Assembly: GCA_046047235.1 (NCBI GenBank)
Contig: JBJOII010000034.1
Location: 1 to 33,823 of the forward strand
DNA length: 33,823 bases
Reading direction: 5' to 3'
Origin: JBMTVN01 sp046047235
GTDB lineage: Bacteria > Verrucomicrobiota > Verrucomicrobiia > Limisphaerales > JAHDYP01
In this document: piece after piece, positions 23,983-30,697 of the stretch
Position numbering within the stretch: position 1 is the stretch's first letter
How the letters are laid out: the number at the start of each line of letters is the position of its first letter
Made by a program: the position numbers and the translations under genes
Notes under the pieces: model-generated
Database searches by the model: none
Seen by the model: the letters and a program-made list of their open reading frames with translations, nothing else
What the model was told of the DNA's origin: nothing

Positions 23983-24146
23983 GATGAATGCCAGCTGATC
24001 TTTCCCTGCTCTGTGTCGTCCCGGCCCAGCCCGGAACGCGCAGTCTGAATTGCCCGCGACCGACCCGCAAATAGAAATCTCCATCCCCCCACCCCATTCC
24101 AGCTTCTCTCCCCACCGCCTTCCCACCACAATCCCCCCAATACCCC

Positions 24147-25040
24147 ATGCCCAACCACCTCCCCCTTAAAATGACCGGCCTAGGCGAAATCCTCTGGGAT
24201 CTCACGCCATCCGGACCACAACTCGGCGGCGCCCCCGCCAACTTCGCCTACCACACCCACGCCCTCGGAGCTCAAAGTTACATCGTCTCCCGCATCGGCC
24301 AAGACCCCCTCGCAACCCAAACCCTGACCAAGTTAGCCCAGCTCGGGCTGAATACAACCGGCATCCAATCGGACCCCAACCTGCCCACAGGAACTGTCAC
24401 AGTCCAAATCGACCCTCGTGGCCAGCCCCACTACACCATCCATCGACCCGTCGCCTGGGACGCCATCGAAGCCACACCCTCAGCAAAGGAAATCGTCCGC
24501 CAGTCCAACGCCATCTGCTTCGGCACCCTCGCACAACGTGATCCACGCTCCAGAACGGCACTGCTCAACCTCATCCAGACCTCCCCCCCAACAACCCTCC
24601 GTATCCTCGATGTCAACCTGCGCCAAAAAGACTTCTCCCGGGAAATTATCCATCAGTCCCTCCAGCTCGCCAATGTGCTCAAAATCAACGATGCCGAACT
24701 GCCCGTCATCACCGCCATGTTCAATCTGACAGGCGCCCCCGCAAAGCAACTCCGCAATCTCGCATCCACCTACCACCTCAACTGCGTCGCCCTCACCCGC
24801 GGCGCCCAAGGCAGCCTCCTCCTTACTCAAAACGAAATCTCCGACCACCCGGGCCTGCCTACCCAAGTCGCCGATACCATCGGTGCCGGCGACGCCTTCA
24901 CCGCAGCACTCGCCATCGGGCTCCTCTCCAAAGACTCGCTCGACAAGATGAGCCACCGCGCAAATACCCTCGCCGCCTACGTCGCCTCACAACACGGAGC
25001 CACCCCCATCCTGCCGCCTAACCTCCAGCACCAACCCTGA
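24147..25040 (+). CDS. PfkB-family sugar kinase (fructokinase-like)
   Basis: The 297-aa kinase begins with GLGEILWDLTPSGPQLGGAP and ANFAYHTHALG, the PfkB signature 1 (G27-G28-A29-P30-A31-N32-F33). Signature 2 is VADTIGAGDAFTAALAIGLL (241-260), with the catalytic base D249 and the anion hole GAG. VNLRQ and NDAELPV are further family marks. The N-terminal text resembles fructokinases, so fructose or another hexose is a fair guess, but ribokinase-type activity is not excluded. ATG 24147 (MPNHLPLK) or ATG 24171 (MTGLGEIL) could be the start. No transporter is adjacent. The same frame stays open after its stop in what looks like an unrelated gene remnant. Confidence 0.92.
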   Translation: MPNHLPLKMTGLGEILWDLTPSGPQLGGAPANFAYHTHALGAQSYIVSRIGQDPLATQTLTKLAQLGLNTTGIQSDPNLPTGTVTVQIDPRGQPHYTIHRPVAWDAIEATPSAKEIVRQSNAICFGTLAQRDPRSRTALLNLIQTSPPTTLRILDVNLRQKDFSREIIHQSLQLANVLKINDAELPVITAMFNLTGAPAKQLRNLASTYHLNCVALTRGAQGSLLLTQNEISDHPGLPTQVADTIGAGDAFTAALAIGLLSKDSLDKMSHRANTLAAYVASQHGATPILPPNLQHQP

Positions 25041-25328
25041 CACACCCACCCCACCTGGCTCAACATCGCCTTAAACCACACCTCCACCGCCTTCTCCAGT
25101 GTCCAACGCCACACCCCCACGCTCGCCGTGGAACCCAGCCAACACCAGCTCACCATCCGCCGGCGTGATGAACCCGCCGGCCTCTCTCTAACCACCGCCA
25201 CCAACCTCAACACCCCATACCTCTGGTCAACTGTCAAACCCGCCCCCACCCTCATAAACAACCATTGGCAACTCACCCTCCCCATCAACGAAAACCCCCG
25301 ACACTACTACCGCCTCTATGCCCGCTGA
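25041..25328 (+). pseudogene. Probable remnant of a secreted-protein C-terminus (ends YYRLYAR)
   Basis: Directly after the pfkB TGA and in the same frame, an open stretch of 95 codons has no ATG; its first alternative start is GTG 25128. It reads LTIRRRDEPAGLSLTTATNL, then WSTVKPAPTL, HWQLTLPINENPRHYYRLYAR and a TGA. The pattern (a TNL phrase, W-x-x-V, then a final FYRL or YYRL) is a frequent C-terminal module of secreted verrucomicrobial proteins, as I recall it. With no start and no upstream body it looks like a leftover C-terminal fragment; a short translated protein from GTG is less likely. This stretch, with 25329-25396, is the largest gap in the window without a clear gene. Confidence 0.5.
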
Positions 25329-25396
25329 AACACACCACACGTGTGCAAGCGAAAGAAATCCAACAGAAGCAGGAACAAAATCAGAAAGTCCAGAAG

Positions 25397-25470
25397 TGGC
25401 TGTCCGACATGGATTCGAACCATGACTAAAGGCTCCAAAGACCTCTGTGCTACCATTACACCATCGGACA
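25397..25470 (-). tRNA. trnQ: tRNA-Gln (UUG anticodon)
   Basis: On the minus strand the cloverleaf folds with acceptor TGTCCGA/TCGGACA, a D-arm GTG-loop-CAC containing TAATGGTAG, anticodon stem GAGGT/GCCTT with loop CTTTGGA (anticodon TTG, reading CAA), a 4-base variable region, and T-arm CATGG-TTCGAAT-CCATG. Discriminator G and CCA are encoded (25397-25400). No adjacent tRNA gene is present. The upstream pair TTGCTG and TAGGTT 16 bases apart is only a weak promoter candidate. Confidence 0.95.
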
Positions 25471-25564
25471 AACCGCGGGGACAAAACCTAGCGCTGAGCG
25501 GCTCAACAGCAATACAAAAAATCCAAAATATCCCCCAGAAGCCAGCCATGCCGATCCCATTACC

Positions 25565-26620
25565 TCACCCATGCCCCTCACCGAATCCACTCAACTGAAG
25601 CAACGTCCGCTCCGCCGCACCCCTCACCATCTCCACCAATTCCGGCGGCGCCAACGGCACCGCCTGACCACCCCACGTCAAAACCCAACGCTGCACCTCC
25701 GCCAAACTCGACAACGTCATCCTCAATTCCAATGCCCCATCCTTCAACTCGCGTAACTCCTGCGAAGGATGCCAGCGCTTCTCTCGAATATAATCCGCTA
25801 CCTGATCCTCAAACCGAATCACCACCCCATACTCCTCCTGCCCGGTGATCACCCCAAAACTATCCCTCAACCTCTGCTGTAGTGAAAATCGCTTCGGACG
25901 CTGAAACGTCTTCCCCGTCTCGCTCACCGACAAAATCCGCGCCGGCACAAACGTCCGCAACTCCCCGCGCAAATGACAGTAGGCAAACAAAAACCACTCC
26001 CCATTGATGTTCGCCAAATGATAAGGATCCACCACCCGAGGCTCAGTCGCCTTCATACCGGGCTTGCGATAGCTCAACTCCAGTTGCTGCCGCCGTGCCG
26101 TGGCCCGCGCCAGCTTATCAAACACCTCCAGGTTCAACAACGGCTCCACACTCGTCCGAAATGAAATCGTCTGCTCCCACTCCGGCAAATGAATCGACAC
26201 GGTCTCCGGTAACGACGCCGCCAACTTCTTGAACGCACTCACTAAAGGCCGCTCAAAATGCGTCCCCCGATACTGCTGCAATGCCTTCTCCGCTACCAGC
26301 AACGCCAATAACTCACCCTCCGTAATCTGAAAGGTCGGAAACGCCGATACCTCCTCCGTGTAGTAATACCCGTTGCGACTCCAATCGAAATCAACCGGTA
26401 GCTCCAACCGGTCCCGCATGAAATCCATATCCCGATGCACCGACTTCGTGCTCACCTCCAGTTCCCGCGCCAACCTCGAAGCATTCGGATACTCCCCCGC
26501 CCGTAACGCCCGATGAATGTGCATCATCCGCTCCATCGGTGGACGCGAACTCGGCACCCCACCCCCCGCCGGCTTCACCCGCGCACCCGCTTTCCCCAAT
26601 CGACCGCTCTTGCTCGCCAT
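25565..26620 (-). CDS. WYL-domain transcriptional regulator with N-terminal HTH
   Basis: The 351-aa protein has a winged helix-turn-helix at about residues 30-72 (RMMHIHRALRAGEYPNASRL and LEVSTKSVHRDMDFMRDRL, typical HTH_11/DeoR-like text), a middle region (ITEGELLALLVAEKALQQY), and a WYL ligand-sensing domain in which YHLANINGEWFLFAYCH fits the beta-sheet core and RTFVPARILSVSETG the conserved following part, then a WCX-like C-terminal extension. WYL proteins bind nucleic acid or nucleotide ligands and control DNA-damage, defence or metabolic genes. The ATG 26620 is preferred; the upstream frame is unlike the family. It lies downstream of rho, behind the rho terminator. The target is unknown; no defence gene is adjacent. 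Confidence 0.88.
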   Translation of the reverse strand: MASKSGRLGKAGARVKPAGGGVPSSRPPMERMMHIHRALRAGEYPNASRLARELEVSTKSVHRDMDFMRDRLELPVDFDWSRNGYYYTEEVSAFPTFQITEGELLALLVAEKALQQYRGTHFERPLVSAFKKLAASLPETVSIHLPEWEQTISFRTSVEPLLNLEVFDKLARATARRQQLELSYRKPGMKATEPRVVDPYHLANINGEWFLFAYCHLRGELRTFVPARILSVSETGKTFQRPKRFSLQQRLRDSFGVITGQEEYGVVIRFEDQVADYIREKRWHPSQELRELKDGALELRMTLSSLAEVQRWVLTWGGQAVPLAPPELVEMVRGAAERTLLQLSGFGEGHG

Positions 26621-26663
26621 AACTTGCACGCCAGCATCCCCCGACTCCTCCTCGAACAGCGAT

Positions 26664-26708
26664 AAAAAAACTCCCCCCGGCAATGGCAAAACCACACACC
26701 AGGGGGAG
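26664..26708 (-). terminator. Intrinsic terminator after rho
   Basis: On the minus strand CTCCCCC (complement of 26702-26708) pairs with GGGGGAG (complement of 26671-26677), enclosing 24 bases with a possible inner TGG/CCA hairpin, and TTTTTTT (26664-26670) follows. It is 39 bases past the rho stop and upstream of the WYL gene, so rho itself ends Rho-independently. Confidence 0.8.
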
Positions 26709-26747
26709 CCTAAATCCAAACCAGGGACTTACAGCCCCCGCAACCGC

Positions 26748-27875
26748 CTATCCAGACAGCTTCGCCAGCAAATCCTCGTTGGTCTTGTGCTTCTTGCACG
26801 CGCCAGTCAGCGTCTCCATCGCCTCAACCGGATTCAAATCCACCATCATCCGTCGCAGCTTGCGAATCGCCTCAATGTGACGCCCCTCAAACAACTTCTC
26901 CTCCTTGCGCGTGCCACTCCGGGGAATGTCCAAAGCCGGAAACAACCGGCGGTCAGACAGCTTGCGGTCCAAGACCAACTCCATGTTGCCCGTGCCCTTG
27001 AACTCCTGGAAAATCAGCTCGTCCATCCGCGACCCCGTATCCACCAAAGCCGTCGCAACAATAGTCAAAGAACCCGCCTCCTCCGTCTTCCGCGCCGCAG
27101 CAAAGATCTTGCGCGGAATCTCCAGCGCACGCGCATCCACACCACCAGTCATCGTCCGGCCACTGCCCCCATGCACCGAGTTGTACGCCCGCGCCACACG
27201 CGTGATCGAATCCAATAAAACAAAAACGTCCTTGCCCGTCTCCACCATCCGCCGACAACGCTCAATCATGAAACGCGACAAACGCACGTGCGTCTCCAAA
27301 TCCTGATCGTTCGACGATGCCACGACCTCCGCCTTCACCGAACGCTGAAAATCCGTGACCTCCTCAGGACGCTCGTCAATCAACAAAACCATGACGTGCA
27401 CCTCAGGATGATTCTCCACCACCGCATTCGCAATCTGCTTCAAGATCGTCGTCTTGCCAGTCCGCGGCGGCGCCACAATCAACCCTCGCGTCCCACGACC
27501 AATCGGCGTCACCAAATCGATGATCCGCGTCTCAATCAAATCCGGACTCGTCTCCAACCGAAACTTCTGAATCGGATCAATCGTCGTCAAATTCTCAAAC
27601 CGCATCGAACGCGTATACTCGACATAAGGCATCCCGTTCACCCGGTGCACCTCCCGCAACTGCGGATTGTTGCCCCGATGCGGCGGCTGTAACGCCCCCT
27701 CCACTAAACACCCCTCACGTAAAAAATGACGCTTGATGGTGTCCGGAGTCACAAAAACGTCCGAAGGCTTCGGTTGAAAATGGTGATCCGCAGATCGCAG
27801 AAACCCAAAACCCTTCTCCGATACCTCCAAATACCCACCACCCAAATCTGGTACACTAGCCGAATGTCTACTCAT
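26748..27875 (-). CDS. rho: Transcription termination factor Rho, short N-terminal form
   Basis: Rho is a hexameric RNA helicase that ends transcription. The 376-aa protein has the RNA-binding cold-shock-like domain (GGYLEVSEKGFGFLRSAD, DVFVTPDTIKRHFLREG), Walker A APPRTGKTT (135-143), Walker B LLIDERPEEVTDF (164-176), the Q-loop/R-loop text TGGVDARALEIPRK, and TGNMELVLDRKL and LFPALDIPRSGTRKEE. It is shorter than the 419-aa E. coli protein because the N-terminal helical region is reduced to about a dozen residues. ATG 27875 is set by GAGG five bases upstream; the frame runs on to 28121 without homology. Walker A has RTGKT where E. coli has KAGKT. It has its own terminator and a 235-bp leader with a hairpin. 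Confidence 0.95.
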   Translation of the reverse strand: MSRHSASVPDLGGGYLEVSEKGFGFLRSADHHFQPKPSDVFVTPDTIKRHFLREGCLVEGALQPPHRGNNPQLREVHRVNGMPYVEYTRSMRFENLTTIDPIQKFRLETSPDLIETRIIDLVTPIGRGTRGLIVAPPRTGKTTILKQIANAVVENHPEVHVMVLLIDERPEEVTDFQRSVKAEVVASSNDQDLETHVRLSRFMIERCRRMVETGKDVFVLLDSITRVARAYNSVHGGSGRTMTGGVDARALEIPRKIFAAARKTEEAGSLTIVATALVDTGSRMDELIFQEFKGTGNMELVLDRKLSDRRLFPALDIPRSGTRKEEKLFEGRHIEAIRKLRRMMVDLNPVEAMETLTGACKKHKTNEDLLAKLSG

Positions 27876-28048
27876 ACTATCCTCTGTTTTAGACGCAGAA
27901 GGCCCGAACCCGTGCGTGGTACAACAACCACTTGAATCCTCGAACTTTGGGAAAAATCGCCGTTCCTGATTTCGAAAACCAACAAGTGGAACCAAGCGAT
28001 TGGACCTACAACGAGGGCAATATGCCGTGTGGATCCCTACAAACGCAA

Positions 28049-28083
28049 GGGCTTTTTGCCCGTTTTTTTCGGACAAAAAGCCC
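28049..28083 (-). terminator. Long hairpin between cysK and rho, candidate cysK terminator or rho leader element
   Basis: GGGCTTTTTG (28049-28058) pairs perfectly with CAAAAAGCCC (28074-28083); an inner CCG/CGG pair extends it around a T7 loop. On the minus strand it lies 28 bases after the cysK stop, but only TTGCG follows, so termination may be weak. On the plus strand the alternative GGGC-TTTTT-GCCC followed by GTTTTTTT is a good terminator shape. Which strand uses it is open. The rest of the 27876-28110 gap holds no gene. Confidence 0.55.
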
Positions 28084-28110
28084 CGCCCAAAAAACAAATC
28101 CCCAGATCTC

Positions 28111-29094
28111 TCAGCCCCCAACCTCAGCCCGCGCCTCCGCCGCCAACGGGGTGCTCAAATATCTCTCCCCCGTCGAACAGGCCACCGTCACAATCACCTT
28201 CCCCTTGTTCTCCGGCCGCTTCGCCACCTCCAAAGCCGCCCACACATTCGCCCCTGTCGAAATCCCCACCAGCAAACCCTCCTCCTTCGCCAAACGACGA
28301 GCCATCGCAAACGCATCCTCGTTGCTCACTTGCACTGCCTCACAAATCTGCCCCTCACCCCCAGCACCCTTCAAATGCAAGTTCGCCGGAACAAAACCCG
28401 CCCCAGTCCCCTGAATCTTGTGCGGACCCGGCTTCACCGGCTCCCCAGCCAACGTCTGCGATATCACCGGAGAATCCTTCGGCTCCACAGCAATCGCTCT
28501 AAACCCAGGCTTCCGCGGCAAAATCACCTCAGTGCAACCCGTAATCGTACCCCCCGTGCCCACCGCCGCCACCAAAATGTCCACCGCCCCATCCGTGTCC
28601 GCCCAAATCTCCTCCGCCGTCGTCTGACGATGCACCTCAGGATTCGCCTCGTTCTCAAATTGCTGCGGAATCCATGAATTCGGCGTCTCCCTCGCCAATT
28701 CCTCCGCACGCTTGATCGCCCCCTTCATCCCCTCCGCACCCGGCGTCAAGACTAACTTCGCCCCCAGCATCGCCAGTAATGTCCGCCGCTCCACCGACAT
28801 CGTCTCCGGCATCGTCAAGATCAATTGATACCCCTTCGCCGCACATACAAACGCCAACGCAATCCCCGTGTTGCCACTCGTCGGCTCAATAATCACCGTG
28901 TCCTTCGTCAGTAAACCCTTCCTCTCCGCTGCCTCAATCATCGCCCGCCCAATCCGATCCTTCACGCTCCCCAGCGGATTGAAAAACTCACACTTCAAAA
29001 GGACCGTAGCCTCTAAACCCGCAGTCACTCGGTTCAAACGCACCAGCGGGGTCCCCCCCACGGTCTCCACGATGTTGTCAAAAATCCGGCTCAT
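28111..29094 (-). CDS. cysK: Cysteine synthase (O-acetylserine sulfhydrylase)
   Basis: A PLP enzyme that makes cysteine from O-acetylserine and sulfide. The 327-aa protein shows VGGTPLVRLNRV, the PLP lysine in FFNPLGSVKDRIGRAM (K45), the substrate loop PTSGNTGIALAF (T72-S73-G74-N75-T76), MPETMSVERRTLL, the phosphate loop VGTGGTITG, and GTGAGFVPANL, all standard CysK text. CysM or a cystathionine beta-synthase-like use is less likely from this wording. ATG 29094 fits the family start. It lies 27 bp downstream of the MATE stop, but a strong promoter lies at the end of that gene, so it can be transcribed alone. There is no Shine-Dalgarno. Confidence 0.96.
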   Translation of the reverse strand: MSRIFDNIVETVGGTPLVRLNRVTAGLEATVLLKCEFFNPLGSVKDRIGRAMIEAAERKGLLTKDTVIIEPTSGNTGIALAFVCAAKGYQLILTMPETMSVERRTLLAMLGAKLVLTPGAEGMKGAIKRAEELARETPNSWIPQQFENEANPEVHRQTTAEEIWADTDGAVDILVAAVGTGGTITGCTEVILPRKPGFRAIAVEPKDSPVISQTLAGEPVKPGPHKIQGTGAGFVPANLHLKGAGGEGQICEAVQVSNEDAFAMARRLAKEEGLLVGISTGANVWAALEVAKRPENKGKVIVTVACSTGERYLSTPLAAEARAEVGG

Positions 29095-29121
29095 AGTTTA
29101 ATCCGGTCTAAGTTGCGTGAT

Positions 29122-30540
29122 TTAGTTATTTATAGCCTGCACCACGGGCTTGTCAACCTCCCCCGCACCAACCCCATACACCGACATTACCCGAAATCTC
29201 CAAATCAATAACACCGCCGCCACCGCTAAACCCGCAGCAAGCCCAACCCACATCCCTACCGGCCCCCAACCCACCCGGAAACACAAAACATAGCCGGTCG
29301 GTAACGCCAACAACCAATAAGCCACCACCGCCAGCATCGCAGGCATCCGCACATCCGACATCCCCCTCAACGCGTTCAACGCCACCACCTGAAGACCGTC
29401 AAACACCTGAAAGAACGCCGCCACCGCCAACATCCCCACCACAAGCGCCACCACATCGCCGTCCCGCGTGAATGCCTCACCCAGCTCCCGGCCAAATAAC
29501 AGAAAGACACAGGCAAAACTCAACATGATCCCAACCGTCATCACCAACCCGCTATATCCCACCAACCTCAAACGTTCCAACTGTCGCCCCCCCCAGGCAT
29601 GCCCCACACGAATGGATACCGCCATGCCTATCCCCAGCGAAAACATGAAACTGGTCGCCGCACACGTAATCGCAACCTGATGCGCCGCCATCGCCACAGG
29701 ACCAATCCACCCCATCATCAAGGCCGCCGCCACAAACGCCCCAACCTCCAGCAAATGCTGCACCGCCACAGGCATCCCCAAATGCATAAGCTGCCGCCAA
29801 ACCCATCGCTGCCCCCCGCCCGCCCACCTCACCGGCAACCACTCCCGCAATCCCGCCTCCCGTAACACAAACCACCCCATCCCCACAAAAGTCGCCAACC
29901 GCGCCACCAACGTCGCCCACCCCGCACCCGCCAAACCCATCGCCGGAAATCCACCCCTCCCAAAAATCCAAAGCCAATTCAGAAGGACATTCAACAATAC
30001 CCCGCCCAGCAAAATGAACATCGGCGGCCATACCCGGTTCAAAGCCTCACTGAACTGCTTCAACACATGCGCCAAAAGTGTCGGCAACATCGACCACCCC
30101 ACCAGTAAAAGATAAGCCTGCGCCTCCGCTAAAACCTCCTCCGGCTGACGCAACCAGCCCAACCGACCCCGCCCCCACCCAAACAGAAAGCCCGTCAAAA
30201 CACCACAAACCAAAGCCAGCCATAACCCAACCCGCAACGCCTCACCCGCCGCCTCCCTCCTCCCAGCCCCAAAGGCCTGCGCCGCCATCACACCCACCGC
30301 CGATAACAGCCCATACCCCGCAACCATCGGTACGTTGAACACATTGTGCCCAAAGGAAGCCGCCGCCAATGGCACCGTCCCCACACCACCAATCATCACA
30401 GTGTCAGCAATCCCCATCATCATCTGGCCCACAAACCCGCCCATGATCGGCAACGCCAAAGCCAAAGTCTGCCTCACCTCGGCAATCCACCCCACCCAAC
30501 CAGATTTGTATCCTCTTACACGCACACTCGTATTCCTCAC
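29122..30540 (-). CDS. MATE family efflux transporter
   Basis: A 472-aa polytopic membrane protein of the multidrug and toxin extrusion family (NorM-like), which exports cationic compounds by Na+ or H+ antiport. About twelve hydrophobic segments are visible; family text includes LALPIMGGFVGQMMMGIADT with VMIGGVGTVPLAA, QAFGAGRREAAGEALR, LNWLWIFGRGGFPAMGLAGA, and in the second half MAAHQVAITCAATSFMFSLG, VRVGHAWG-like text (SIRVGHAWGGRQ) and QVVALNALRGMSDVRMPAML. The start is GTG 30540, with a GGGAGG stretch just before it; no ATG fits. It is divergent from the GH2 gene over 157 bp. Substrate is unknown. Confidence 0.94.
   Translation of the reverse strand: MRNTSVRVRGYKSGWVGWIAEVRQTLALALPIMGGFVGQMMMGIADTVMIGGVGTVPLAAASFGHNVFNVPMVAGYGLLSAVGVMAAQAFGAGRREAAGEALRVGLWLALVCGVLTGFLFGWGRGRLGWLRQPEEVLAEAQAYLLLVGWSMLPTLLAHVLKQFSEALNRVWPPMFILLGGVLLNVLLNWLWIFGRGGFPAMGLAGAGWATLVARLATFVGMGWFVLREAGLREWLPVRWAGGGQRWVWRQLMHLGMPVAVQHLLEVGAFVAAALMMGWIGPVAMAAHQVAITCAATSFMFSLGIGMAVSIRVGHAWGGRQLERLRLVGYSGLVMTVGIMLSFACVFLLFGRELGEAFTRDGDVVALVVGMLAVAAFFQVFDGLQVVALNALRGMSDVRMPAMLAVVAYWLLALPTGYVLCFRVGWGPVGMWVGLAAGLAVAAVLLIWRFRVMSVYGVGAGEVDKPVVQAINN
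29129..29156 (-). promoter_or_regulatory. Strong sigma-70-like promoter of cysK within the end of the MATE gene
   Basis: On the minus strand a perfect TTGACA (29151-29156) and TATAAA (29129-29134, five of six matches) are 16 bases apart. Both lie in the last codons of the MATE gene (stop at 29122-29124). The expected start near 29122 gives a leader of about 27 bases. It is the best promoter seen in the window. Confidence 0.75.
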
Positions 30541-30697
30541 CCCCTCCCGCTCTCAAGAAGGACCGATACCCTACCCAAAGCCCCAATTACAGCAATCGCC
30601 AAAGCTAATCCTAAGAGCCAGCATTCGCCCCCCTACCTGAATTCCAGACTTGCGGGAAACGTCCACCTCAAGCAGACATTAGAAGAATCAGGGGCTT

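Noticed and set aside
26621..26719. N-terminal extension of the WYL regulator
   Set aside because: The extra residues are hydrophobic and unlike the family, and they run back through the rho terminator stem.
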